Positions 17,921 through 28,566 of a stretch of 37,040 bases of DNA are shown one piece after another; position 1 is the first letter of the stretch, and every line of letters starts with the position of its first letter. Location of the stretch: NCBI RefSeq assembly GCF_022376445.1, contig NW_025955343.1, positions 1 through 37,040 of the forward strand. Direction: 5' to 3'. The position numbers and the translations under genes are program-made. Below the pieces are notes generated by a model. The model saw nothing but the letters and a program-made list of their open reading frames with translations. It was not told where the DNA came from and searched no databases. Source of the stretch: Fomitopsis serialis. Taxonomy: Eukaryota > Basidiomycota > Agaricomycetes > Polyporales > Fomitopsidaceae.

Positions 17921-20716
17921 ATGGCTACACGCAAGACGCGCTCGAGTACCAAGCCGGAGGAGCTGCCCGCTGCGCAGCGCAAGAAGCCCGGCGGAACAAG
18001 GGGCAAAGTGACGCGGGGGGCAACAAGTTCAGCCAAGGCGGCGTCTCCCGACGTGGATGGCGATGCGATGCCCTTGTCTCAAAGCGAGGAGAAGATGCTC
18101 GGGGAGCTTCTCAAACGAAGGACGGCGACCAAGCAGAAACAGGTAGTGGAAAAACAAACTGGTGAGTGTGCAACGCATTACGGTCGTGATCGCTTACTTC
18201 AGTGCCAACGCAGCCGTGCGCAAGAGAGCGAAGGCGTTAGTTGACGCAGAACAAGCCGCTACCGAAGATGACGAAACTCAGCCGGCACGCAAAAAATCGA
18301 AGAACGTGGAGGAGCCAGCGAACGATGCAGAAGAGGAGGATGACGACCTCGAGGCCGACGCTCACATGGAGAGCCCCTCGCCCGTGCATGGTCAGTAGCA
18401 CCCCAACTATTACATTCGACTTTGTTCCTTACATCGCACATCAGCAACACGCGGTGCTACTAAGGAAGCGTCCAAGAACAAACGCAAGGACACCGCCGTG
18501 GTGTCCGATGAAGGCGAGCAGAGGATTGTTCAGTCACTTGGTAAATGTTTATTGCACGCATCGGTCTATCAATCCTTAACTCCATGCACAGGCTCTCGTA
18601 GGAAGGGTGGACTTGCGCTCAAGGATGATGAGACCGCATCCGATCAGTCGGAAGGCCGCGCCAAAAGCCCTGTCAAAACACCCCGTAAGGTCGGCCGATT
18701 GAAGAAGCAGGCCTTCGTGAGGATAGATGTTTCGGTAAGTCGCTAATATTGGTAAATTTGCAAAGTCCTGACCTATGGTCATCGCCGGAGGCGAAGGGCA
18801 AGAGCAAGGCAATCTCAAAGCTGCCCAGTACCGCGGACTCAGACGATGACGATGACGAACACTCGGGCAAGATCATATCTGACCAGAGCAGCGAGGACAG
18901 TGGGATTGAGGATTTTAGAGACGACGAGGATGGATCGGACGATGTCGTGGTGAGTCCGGTGTTGAATCTACAGGGAAGGTTATCGACATTGCAGCACAGG
19001 ACGTGACACAATCAAAGGGAAAGAAACAAGCCACAGGAAAAGTAGCTCGGGTCAAGGCTCGTCCGCGAATCAAGGCGGGCGATCTGCCTGGCGATATTCG
19101 CCCTCTCGTTAACGTCGCGCAGAACTGCCTCCGTCTTTACCTCACTCTCAACTGCGCGTGGACCAGTGACGCGACCGTCTCCAGCTCTCGCCTCAGTACC
19201 AACCTCGACGCTGTCAGCACTGCCCTGAAGGAAGCCCGCGACACGCGCGACAAGGAGGGGCACAAGGTGAAGACCCTGAAGAGCGGCTACAATATGTTGC
19301 AGGACCCCGAGGATGGCGATGAGCTGACGAAGAGGGTATATACGGTGGTGAGTGGTCCATCTAAATAATCGACCGTTGACTGGACACACGACGAGTGGCT
19401 GCAGGTATGGACGACGGCATCGCAGTTGCGGAACGAGGTGAAGAAGAAAGCCAAGGCCGTCATTGAGCACGCGTACGGTATGAATACCCTCTCAACACAG
19501 CAACGCATGTCTATCGCACACTGGCTCCTTAAGGCGCACCCCATGAAGTCGAAGTCAACCAGGCTCGAGATTCCGAACTTCGTGTTCGGCGACATGCACA
19601 TTGTCTGGCGGAAGGACCGAGTGGACACGAAGGTAAGCAGTCAGGGTTTTAGCACGTAGAACAATTTTATTAACCAATTGCACGGTGGACCCAGGAGAGC
19701 TTTGTGAAGATACAGCTTCCGTTCAGGCACCCGGCGATCGCGGAGGTTGTGGTGCAGCAGTGGTTTCAAGGCCATTCCGGAGCCAGTATGCCGGTGGAAC
19801 GTTTCAGCGACGTGCCCGACAACTTAATCTGTCTCGTCTGCAATTCGGTGAGTGCTCTAGTCCCTAGTTGTGAGATCCTGACAAAGACCCCGGTTGATCA
19901 AGATCGAGGTCGCGTTGAGGGAGACAGCGACTGGCACACCGGTCTCATTCTCCAACAAGCAATATGCTCCTAAGTAAGACTGTACCACTTACATGTTCAC
20001 TGGCTAACGTGTTGACAGGTGGAATAATCTCATGTCGGTGCTCGGAGCCATATCCACCAGCGCCCCCGACTACTACCAGGACATGAAGACATTCCTGTGG
20101 AGTCGGATCAGGTATGTCCGTCTGAGACTTCTAGGTCAATACTCACTAATATCACAACATCCCAGCACCCGGATCGAAGGCAAGGGTGTGGACACGTCCG
20201 AAGATGAACAGGACCAGGACGGCGATTTCACGGACTTTGCGGCTGAGCTCCAGAAGCTCGTCAAGCCTGCGTCTACGTCCAGCACCCCGGCGTCTGCGAA
20301 GCCATCTTCCTCCGCGAAGCCATCTTCCTCCGCAAAGCCATCTTCCTCTGGGAAGCCGTCCTCTTCTGCCAAGCCGTCGTCTTCCGCAAAGCCGTCCGCA
20401 AAGCCGTCCGCGAAACCGTCCGCCAAGACATCTGCCATTGCTAAGACTTCGACAACAAGAGCGGCGGTCACGCAAGGTAATGCTAGAGTCGTCTTGTGCG
20501 CAATAAGGTTCTAAGAATCTCGCAGACAAGGACCGTGACTCGGATGCTCATGAACAGCCATCTGAGATCGACGAGCTGGGTCCTGAAGGCGATGATGGAA
20601 AGGGGCGCGAGAACAGCGGTGGTAAGGATCTTTTACAACTTCAAGGCAACATGTTGACGACATTATCACACGTAGACAATCAGCCTGAAGAGCAGGATGA
20701 TGATGTTGTCGAGTGA
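17921..20716 (+). CDS. DUF6532-domain protein
   Basis: This is a multi-exon gene with a basic N-terminus rich in Lys/Arg/Ser (MATRKTRSSTKPEELP), several acidic nuclear-protein-like stretches (PARKKSKNVEEP, DSDDDDDEHSGK) and a globular C-terminal half. The half from about 19410 to 20110 has the order typical of DUF6532: LRNEVKKKAKAVIEHAYG, then FRHPAIAEVVVQQWFQG, DVPDNLICLVCNS, VALRETATGTPVSFSNKQYAPKWNNLMSVL. A Ser/Lys/Pro repeat and an acidic tail follow. The function of DUF6532 is unknown; it is common and expanded in Agaricomycetes. Basic and acidic low-complexity regions suggest a nuclear protein (inference). One frame change is needed near 18973-18975 (ggg), otherwise the exons join in frame. 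It lies directly downstream of the TET/JBP gene in the same orientation, so it may be part of the same cargo. Confidence 0.72.
20286..20430 (+). repeat. Coding minisatellite (Ser-Ser-Ala-Lys-Pro repeats)
   Basis: 18-base units of the type aagccatcttcctccgcg (18 bases) repeat about six times, then decay to 12-base units. They encode tandem KPSSSA followed by KPSA in the tail of the DUF6532 protein. The length is likely to vary between strains. Confidence 0.85.
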
Positions 20717-20764
20717 ACGCCTCCACAAGTTGCTCGCCAGGTCTTCCAAGGGTATGATATTTCA

Positions 20765-21060
20765 AATCACCACTTAACTACGGGCTCGTACGACTGATTC
20801 TGACCGACTTTTCTAGGTACAATATTATACCAATGTCCGTCCTCAATACCTCAAACCTTGGAAGGAAGTTCTCAGTTCTCGGAGTTGCGCCACGCGCGGT
20901 TCACGAAGTCACGGCGGTGCACGTAGTAGTACTGCATCGTCTTTAGTTACGTTTGTTGCTCATCCTATCCACAGTTGTACTTGTAGTAGTAGCTAGAGTG
21001 AATGTGTCCGTTGTCAGTCAATGAATATTTTGCCCTGGTGGTGAATATAAATCGGGGTGC
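20765..21060. other. 3' flank of the DUF6532 gene
   Basis: Nothing gene-like is seen. It includes a tgtagtagtagctag stretch and AT-rich sequence before the subterminal-type repeats that start near 21061. Confidence 0.35.
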
Positions 21061-21313
21061 CACCGGTGCACGGGATTGAGTTGCACCCTTTTGGCTAAGT
21101 AAATTAGCGGTAGCAAGTCACGTCTTTGAAGCCCTTGTTAAGGCTCTCTGTGCAGTGGACAACACAAAAACTATGGCTTTAAAACAAGGGAGACAAGTAC
21201 ATGAGCTCACTTTACGACCTTAGGAATAGACAGGTAAGTAAGTCACTTGTCTTTAGACCTTGTGTGCCTTTTCTACCTTGAACAAGGCATACAAGACAGC
21301 TCATTTTTTCCTG
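21061..21313. repeat. Subterminal-type repeat block upstream of the Tnp2 transposase
   Basis: Short motifs recur in both orientations: cccttgttaagg, aaacaagggagacaag, cacttgtc, accttgtgtg, ccttgaacaagg, atacaagacag. Such clustered short inverted motifs are typical of the subterminal regions to which CACTA transposases bind. The block ends in TTTTTCCTGATG, shared with the inverted repeats at 826-845 and 3293-3312. No clear terminus was identified. Confidence 0.45.
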
Positions 21314-24300
21314 ATGTGGTTCATGGAGGCGCAACGTACCGTGCACTTCCTGGCACAGGGAAGTTCTGACCCAAAAGTCGTACTCCAGCGCGAGGGCATG
21401 ACCGAACGGCTGGAAACGCAGATCGCGACCGTGGCAGCAATGCTCCGGGAGGTGTCCCTGATTCCGACCCCTACGAGCACAGAAGGTCCTGTCCGTGTAG
21501 TTGATACGAGTGAGTGCTCTGGACAATCTGAATGCTGCCCAGCGTACTGACGCGACGTAAAGCGGTGTTGTATGAACATCCGTTGAAGCAATCGAACCCA
21601 CTTGTGGTAGTCGCGATCTTCCTCGCCCTCGTTCTGCAACTTCTCGGAGGCGTCACGCGCCAAATGTGCAACTTCACGCTTCACGTTCTCAAAACGTTCA
21701 GCGAGATGGCCATCGGACTGAATGGACCACCTAGTCCCATGGATCAGAAGGTCCTTATAGAGTTTCCTACCGACATCCGCACAGTGCGACGGCTGTTCGA
21801 CCTGGATCCCATCGTTACCGACTGGGCAGCATGCCCCGTCTGCTCCATGACTTACGAGCCTACATACGCCCCCGGCACTCCTAAACTACCTATCTATCCA
21901 CGCCGCTGCAGCTATCGCCCGTGGCCGACCAGCGAACCATGCAATGCTCGCCTCACGAAGAGCGGAGTGAGGAACAGCGAAAGTATACGCGTCCCCATTC
22001 ACCCGTTCCCAGTCCAAGACTTCGATAGCTTCGTCGGGCGGATGCTCAGCCAACCAGGCGTCGAGGACGCGATCCGTAGCAGCCTCGCTATGGTCAGGAC
22101 GGGAGCGCTGTGTGACATATCACAGGCGAAAGGTGTCAGAGAGATGTGCGATCGGTGGAAGGCAGAGACACGGTGACACCTACTGCTGGTGACGACGATC
22201 TCTTGCTGCTGTGGTCACTCTCCGTGGACTGGTTCAACCCATATCTCAACAAAATCTCAGGAAAATCAGTCTCGTCTGGCTCCATCGCGATGATCTGCTT
22301 GCTCTTACCTCCGAGTCTGCGCATCAAGCCAACTTTCGTGTACGTGAACGGCATCATGCCTCACCCGGAACCCTCAAACGACCAGATGAACCACTTCCTG
22401 CGCCCCCTCGTCAACACTTTGGACACGGCGTGGAGTCGGGGCGTGTGGTACTCACGTACATATCAACATCCGAGGGGCCGCAGAGTCCATTCCGGTGTTG
22501 CTACAGGCGTGAACGACCTCCCTGCTAGCCGGAAGGTCTCCGGACAAGCGTCACATGCGGCGCACTGCTTCTGCGCTTTGTGCAAACTCACGAAAGAAGA
22601 TATCAATAACGTGAACCCCGAGACCTGGACGATGAAGACTAGGGAGGAGCTGCTTGAGCACGCGATAGCTTGGCGTGACGCACCTAATAAGACGACGCAG
22701 AAGAAGCTCTACAAGAAGCACGGAGTCCGCTGGTCAGAACTCTGGCGACTGTCATATTGGGATCCTACGAAGCTTGTGGTTATCGACGGCATGCACACTC
22801 TCTTCCTTCGTGTCGTACAGCACCACTTCCGCGTCATCTTAGGCATGGATGTTCCCGTTGACGAGGAGGACGGTGACGGTGCCGTGGCGGAACCTGATGT
22901 CGACGTGTCAACGGAGAAAGCGCTGGCCAAGTTGGATGGCAAACTCACCAAGTCCTGCACCTCGAAAGCGTTGGAAAGCTTCGCTAAGGCAGTACTGTGG
23001 GAAGCCTGTCGCCGGTACGGTGTTGACATCTCGAAGATTTCATACAGGAAGGTGAAGAAACGGACGCTTTCCGAAGCCCTGCTCGTGAGTGGACGCTGAA
23101 TCATTGTTAACGACAGCTAATGGAGTATATATCAGGAACATACCAGGGCAGCGACACCAGGAACACATAAGCCGCCTCAAGATGGCCCGAATGTTCTGCC
23201 GCTCTCCGAGATCGTTGGGGATGACTTCGTCGCTGAGGTCGCGGCGTCGAACAGTACCGACGGACCACGTTCACTGTTCACCAAAGACGACCTCCTGCGC
23301 GTGCAGTCCGAAATAGCGTGCACGATGCGCCCTAGCCATTTGACGGGCCCGCCTGCACGAATCGGGACGAAAGCGCACGGCAAATTGAAGGCTGACCAGT
23401 GGAAGGCGGGGATCGACTTCGAACTTCCCGTTTACCTGATGAAACATTGGTACGCGTCAGACACTGCAGGACTGAACGAAACGGAGAAGACGAGACACGA
23501 CCTTGCCGTGAACACGATGCGACTTGCGTGTGCCATCCGACAGGGAGTATCATACCGCACGTCTGAGCAGCACAAGAACGCATACGCCGCACATATGCTT
23601 GCGTATCTCACTGGCATTCGGCGCATTAGACCTGATCTATCATTGCTGCCCAGTCATCATAAGCGATGCACATACCAGAATTTCTCATGCGCTTCGGACC
23701 CATGCCGGGTTGGTGGATGTTCCCCTTTGAACGGGTGATCGGTTTGCTGCAACAGGTGAACACTAATGGAAAGATAGGTGAGGAGTACGTCCTATCTGCG
23801 GAGTCATACATTGGTACTCACCGATAATGTCAGGTCAAATGGATCGCACCATGCTGGATACGTTCTGTGCGGCCGCGAATATCAAGTCGTTCGTGCAGCA
23901 AGAGGCGTGTCCGGACGCCTTGCAACGACTCCGGCCGCTGATGGAATCCCTTCTCAAAGCGGACACTCGAGGTACGCTGATGTCGCAACTTCTACCAAAC
24001 AATGGCGTCGGAGCCACGGTTGCGGGAGACGAGATCAGCAACTACCTCAAATTCAAAGAACTCGACAAACACTACTACGAGGCCATGGTGAGCCAGCAGA
24101 CGGCGATAAAGGTCGACTTACCTGACTGGACGCCTGGACGGAGAGCGATCATGCATAATCGCTATACCTTCTCTGGTCTAACGTACTCAAAGTACGTCGA
24201 GGGGAAGGCGGGCGGCATCATCTTCTTCCAGCCACGCACGGCGACGCCTTCATTCCTGGTGTTATACGTGAGATATTCGCGGTTGCAGCTTTGGACAACT

Positions 24301-24593
24301 CACGGCCGCATCTTGTTGGACATATGCTCCTCGCAGTCCAACGCTTCCAGCCCCGCCCACCGTCGGTCGTCGATCCGTTCCTCGCGTACCCTGATTTCGG
24401 AGCCAGTATTTGGTCTCGCACGACGTCAAGGACCATGGAGATAATTCCTGTAGTACGGGAGTTACATCACGCAATCGTTCAGCCTTGGGACGACGGGACA
24501 TATGTCCTGAAGTCTACAGCGACGGTGAGTTTTCAGCATACTACGATTAGCGATTTCTTACCGCGGGGGAAATGCAGGCCTACTAAGCACTGA
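21314..24593 (+). CDS. Tnp2-type (CACTA superfamily) transposase
   Basis: The N-terminal exon (MWFMEAQRTVHFL from 21314) is followed by an intron near 21511-21561 and a large exon with LDLDPIV-like and ACPVCSMTY ... PRRCSYRPW ... EPCNA (a Cys-rich zinc ribbon). The Tnp2 core then appears: LLLLWSLSVDWFNPYLNKIS, GSIAMICLLLPPSLRIKP, PSNDQMNHFLRPLV, HAAHCFCALCKL, HGVRWSELWRLSYWDPTK and VVIDGMHTLFLRVVQHH, with DGMHTLF carrying a conserved acidic residue. After an intron (23084-23133) come LKADQWKAGI, LPSHH, GPMPGWWMFPFERVIGLLQQ and a C-terminal DPFLAYPDFGASI block. Frames change near 22138-22145 (cagagag), near 23660 and near 24240, each readable as one missing base. The transposase would excise CACTA-type elements. 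As it stands it is disrupted. An ATG at 21260 in the same frame is an alternative start. Confidence 0.83.
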
Positions 24594-24883
24594 ATGGCTT
24601 CGGGCATCGGTATGTACGCCGTCCATTACGCAGCTATTACAGTCATCAGGCATACAAGCCTTCTGTGACTGGTGTTCTACCGACATACCATCACTATACG
24701 ACAGCCCATTCATACTTCTGTTATGAGCCTATACAGGCTCACAATCGCTTATTGATCGACTACTTCGAATGTAACTACGTTGAAGTACTACGCTACCCAT
24801 CCCGTGTAAGTAAGATGACTCGGGACGATGAGAGTGCGAAAGAGGAAACGGTAGCGGTGCTGAGCGCCCTATCAGTCACCGCC
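24594..24883. other. 3' flank of the Tnp2 gene, no supported gene
   Basis: A plus-strand open stretch (24665-24931) has no recognisable motif. It could hold a last transposase exon or only flank. Several gtaagt sites occur near 24808. Confidence 0.3.
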
Positions 24884-24988
24884 CGTTTAGGGCAGGCGAG
24901 AACTCGGAGCGCCCGGGCCAACCGGTCCTAGGACCAGCTGCCATACGGCCCGCCGGAGATTGCCACGGCTTTGCACCTGCCCTAAACG
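24884..24988. repeat. 105-base imperfect palindrome
   Basis: CGTTTAGGGCAGG (24884-24896) is the exact reverse complement of 24976-24988. The middle contains the perfect palindrome GGTCCTAGGACC (24924-24935). Between them CTCGGAG..GGGCC pairs imperfectly with GGCCCGCCGGAG. It is GC-rich against AT-rich surroundings. It could be a foldback/MITE-like element or a small-RNA hairpin precursor. Confidence 0.7.
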
Positions 24989-25258
24989 CACCCAGGATCG
25001 TCTGAGCGGTCCCAAGGTACTTCTCTTCCTTTCGATCCACCACGTCGCGAATGCCCTCCTTAGTGTAGCGTATGTAGCATGGTAGCATACTATCAATGTA
25101 ATAGTTAATATATCACTTACTATTGATGTCGTAGTCGGGACTGCGTTCCAGTAGTGTAGATCTTTAATGCGATCACAGCAGTGCCGACTCGAGTCAGCAG
25201 TGTCGGTTCCAGCGAACAATAAGAGTTCGTGTAGCATGGACGGCTGATTGATCAATCA

Positions 25259-26100
25259 ATGTTGACCGGAGATGATCCTGATGAATCGTCCCAAGGTGAG
25301 TCTTTCTCCGTGCACCTGTTTTGGCAGAGGCGACATGCGGTTTCAGGAAGCGATATTACAAGCGGTGCAATGCCCGGAGACAGACAAAGTGCGTTATTGT
25401 CCATTGTTCTCATTGTTCTCGTACTGTTGTCTGAGTGACGGCTGCGCTCAGAGTCTATATCATTTGGTGCATACGAAGATCGCCTCCATCCCGAGTCGCA
25501 TAGCCATGGCTCACCTCTCGCATCGTCCCGCCCACCAGCTCGTTCGGCGCCAGTACTCGACGTTCCCTCTACAAATCGACTTCACCGCAGAACACCTGCT
25601 CACTCACCCCCTGAATGCTCTGGAAATGGATTTCGAGCCTGAAAATCCACCCCCGCACAGAATGTTCGACCCTGCCACCGAGACGGTCGTTCTCAGTGAT
25701 CGGCCCAAGATTCGCAAGCCGGACGGTGAAGTCGCTCGCCCTGGCAGAGGTGGCTATACGCTTGCCTCTGATTTGAAGTGGCCCGACGGTTTGTACGGCA
25801 AAGTTCAGGTGTGATATGCCACCAGCCCGCGTTAGGCGATATATTCACTAGCTTCTAGCATAGGGTCGCCGCCTTGGCCACGAAACACATGAAACCAATC
25901 AGTCTCAGCAATCAACCTCTAGAGGCCATCAAGACCGTGTGCGATGAGGTATGTACATGCCACTACCCATATTTGCGCCGGCTCAAGGACGATAATAGGC
26001 CGCGAAGTCTTTCCCTGTCTTGCTGGACTACGAGGATCATTGGGTGACTCGCGACATGCTCAAGACTCACTTGAAGAACAAGGCGCAGCGTGCGAAGTAA
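25259..26100 (+). CDS. Basidiomycete protein of unknown function
   Basis: Exons are inferred at 25259-25295, 25328-25388, about 25457-25811, about 25865-25947 and about 25999-26100. The best-supported part runs from about 25506 and contains LVRRQYSTFPLQIDFTAEHL, LEMDFEPENPPPHRMFDPAT, VLSDRPKIRKPDGEVARPGR and GGYTLASDLKWPDGLYGKVQ. After two introns it ends with FPVLLDYEDHWVTRDMLKTH and LKNKAQRAK. The layout recalls small conserved hypothetical proteins of mushrooms. No catalytic motif is visible and I assign no function. Translation might begin at ATG 25506 (MAHLSHRPAHQ) without the two upstream mini-exons, one of which would need a 32-base intron. Confidence 0.5.
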
Positions 26101-26374
26101 CCGGATCCGCATCTAAGCCCCATGTACGTTCGTTGCGCCCCAAGGTTTAGTGATTGTCACTTACGACTCGCGTTCTCATGTGTCTGTTTCTTGAAAGGTG
26201 TTCGTACAGTTACATAGACGTTCGTACTTAAATTTTGTATCCAACACGGAAAGAATCCATGGGTTAGTGATCGGCTATATCGCGGTGCCGCCGAGAGTTC
26301 TTGTGATGGTTGTACTCTCTATTGTGCTCCGCACAACAATAAAGTGAGTATCGTGGTATTGTGGTACATAGACA

Positions 26375-27547
26375 GTGAGGCAAGTGATCAGCCGATCTAA
26401 GTATACCGCACCTCCCACTGACGATGTCATGCCAGTGACAGCGACTGAGGATGAGCTCGACACCGTACACGAAATCCTCTTGTCGTCTGCATGCACCACG
26501 ACATACGTTAGATCTCTGCGACTTACCATCGCACACCCCCTCTGTGAACGTTTACAACTGTCAGTGAATGGCACGGGACGCTCGGGTAGAGCCCTCCGGA
26601 TTGACTACTGCCGTGCACTTGACCTTTATGTTCGTATTCTACTGCTTTAATAGCTGATCTCCCGCTAATAGTTCGCCAGAGACGACATGACGTTGCGAAG
26701 CCAACGGATGGCAAACGGAGGGCTAACGACGTCGCAGGACCAGAATCCGTGAAGCGCAAGAAGGGCTCGCACTCGGAAAGCAGAACACGTCTTAAGAGGT
26801 CTGCCATAGATGAAGAAGCCCAGGACGTCTCGAACGACCCGCGTGTCATAAAGCGTATGCGCGTCCAGGATGGTCGCACAATTGTACTCGTTCGTTCCAA
26901 GGGTACGAGTGCGGGGCCTCCGGAGAGCTCTACCTCTCAGGCTTTGACTAGTGTGCCATCTTCCGCGCCATCTCAGCCCATTACGACCACTCAGCCGACG
27001 TCTGCTGAAGATGTTGCTGAGGTCAATTCCCCAAAGCCTCGCGAGCGCAATACTCAACAGCAACGCAAGCGACTGCCCATACCAGTACAGGACAAGGTTA
27101 GAAGCTATGTTCCGTACCTTTATTCAACATGCTCATTATCGCGTAGACAGCGTCATTCACTGTCAAGTTATTCGCTTGTGCGGGTGACTGGGACGTCATT
27201 GCGGCGCTCGTCTTCCAACCTCCTGCACCCGGTGATTTAGACATACCATCTCTAAAGAAGCTACTTGGTGTCGCGGGTTGTCTACAGGTATTCTCTCGCT
27301 GTTTCGTGGTGTGGTGAATGACTGAACAAGAGGGTAGGTCATCGATCCAATTAATCTCAAGCCTTTCCACTATTATCGGCCTCATATTGTCGAACATGAC
27401 GATCTCGAAGAATTACTCGTGAACGGATACTTGAGAGTTGTGGTGAGCAAGTCCGTCAAAGTGTTCGGTATGTCTTGACATTGTTGCCTTGCTCTGCAGG
27501 AGACACATGCATGCAAGTATTGCGCTGGGGCGAGTGCTGCCTCGTAG
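26375..27547 (+). CDS. Basic, Ser/Pro-rich protein of unknown function
   Basis: Exons are inferred at 26375-26563, about 26683-27096, about 27148-27288, about 27351-27441 and about 27500-27547. The first exon gives VTATEDELDTVHEILLSSAC. The second is basic, with KRKKGSHSESRTRLKRS and KRMRVQDGRTIVLVRSKGTS, resembling nuclear localisation signals, then Ser/Thr/Pro-rich. The third and fourth give a compact module (KLFACAGDWDVIAALVFQPP, PSLKKLLGVAGCLQ, INLKPFHYYRPHIVEHDDLE). A last 48-base exon adds HACKYC and a stop. All junctions can be kept in frame with GT..AG sites. I do not recognise the family. Nuclear location is an inference. The start could be the second ATG at 26429. Confidence 0.42.
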
Positions 27548-27769
27548 GAACTGCAGGGATAGTGATATTCTAGACAGTGTTAATGCATTGGGTTGTCGTT
27601 GATCACTGAGAAGTGGGCCAGAGTGAACGGTACACCGAATGGCCTCGATGAGCATGCAATTTCGGTAAGCATGGTGGTAAGTAAGTAAAGATTTGTAAGT
27701 TTGTAAGTAACGACAATGGACGATCACGACGCCGCTCAGCGGGCCACTCAGGGGGCTATGATTGACACG

Positions 27770-28180
27770 CTCATATAGGGCCGCCGAAAATCCAGCATTT
27801 CTGCCCGAGATTTGCGAGTTGCCCAAATCTCGTCCTAAGCCCAGCATTTGCGCTCGAATACGCGACGAGCCCAAATTCAAAATTTACGAGTGTCGTATAT
27901 TTTGCATTTCAGACACCATTTACGACGAACCTACTGATAGCATTCTCGGCCGAGTTTACGGTGGCCTCGTATGGTAATCCCGTTTTTGAACTTTGGTCTT
28001 GCATATTGTCTCACCCCTTATCCGTCGTCTCTTAACTTGAATACACGCCCGTCCCGTGTTCTACGTTTACGCCCGAGATTTTCGGCGGGCCAATATCCTG
28101 CCTTATATGGATACTTTAGGCTCGAATATCCGCTGACCCCAAATTGCGTCCTATCGGTCACAATTTGGGAAAGCATTTGA
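27770..28180. repeat. Foldback-rich, MITE-like repeat
   Basis: GGGCCGCCGAAAATCC (about 27777-27793) is the near reverse complement of GATTTTCGGCGGGCC (about 28077-28092). Inside are CGAGATTTG..CAAATCTCG (perfect 9-base arms) and direct copies of cccagcatttgcg and cgagcccaaat. To the right is CCCAAATTG..CAATTTGGG. Clustered inverted repeats over about 400 bases without coding sequence suggest a decayed non-autonomous element. Confidence 0.5.
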
Positions 28181-28474
28181 GCCCCATTTAGGGCGTTCCC
28201 ATTCCGGCACATGTCTCCGGTGTCGGACAGCGGTTGCGGAGGATGTGCGCGAGCCGAGTCCCATGTATTAGCAGCTAGCAAGTTGTGTATACATCGCGCG
28301 TCTGGTTGGACGAGGACTCCTGAGAGCATCGAGCGACGCGCGTTGAGAATGTGGTGGTATCTACCCAAAGAACGGCGAGGGGTTATTCAAGACACTAGTG
28401 TAGACTGGCCGGAAAGGAGAAGGTACGGACAGGCGCTTGTAAGCTCGGCGTCACGGGCCGACCATGGTGGCGTC
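28181..28474. other. Spacer before the LINE 3' end, no gene
   Basis: Open frames here carry no recognisable motif and no splice-supported exon. The sequence immediately left of the T-run (ccatggtggcgtc) is the expected position of a LINE target-site duplication. Confidence 0.35.
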
Positions 28475-28499
28475 TTTTTTTTTTTTTTTTTTTTTTTTT
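28475..28499 (-). other. Poly(A) tail of minus-strand LINE (25 T on plus strand)
   Basis: Twenty-five consecutive T on the plus strand lie 67 bases beyond the stop of LINE ORF2. This is the 3' poly(A) end of the reverse-transcribed element. Its length suggests a fairly recent insertion or microsatellite growth. Confidence 0.9.
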
Positions 28500-28566
28500 A
28501 TTCTCCATGTTTACCCTCCGTACGCTACGTACATGTGGAGCCATATATAGTCTAGGCCATACTTGT

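Noticed and set aside
21301..21313. TTTTTTCCTG as a splice acceptor tract only
   Set aside because: No AG follows before the ATG, and the same core occurs at two other element ends, so a repeat is the better reading, though the match is short.
24887..25255. Minus-strand open frame starting MINQPSMLHELLLFAG
   Set aside because: The start vaguely resembles gamma-tubulin complex proteins, but the rest does not, and half of it lies in the GC-rich palindrome. No supported exon structure.
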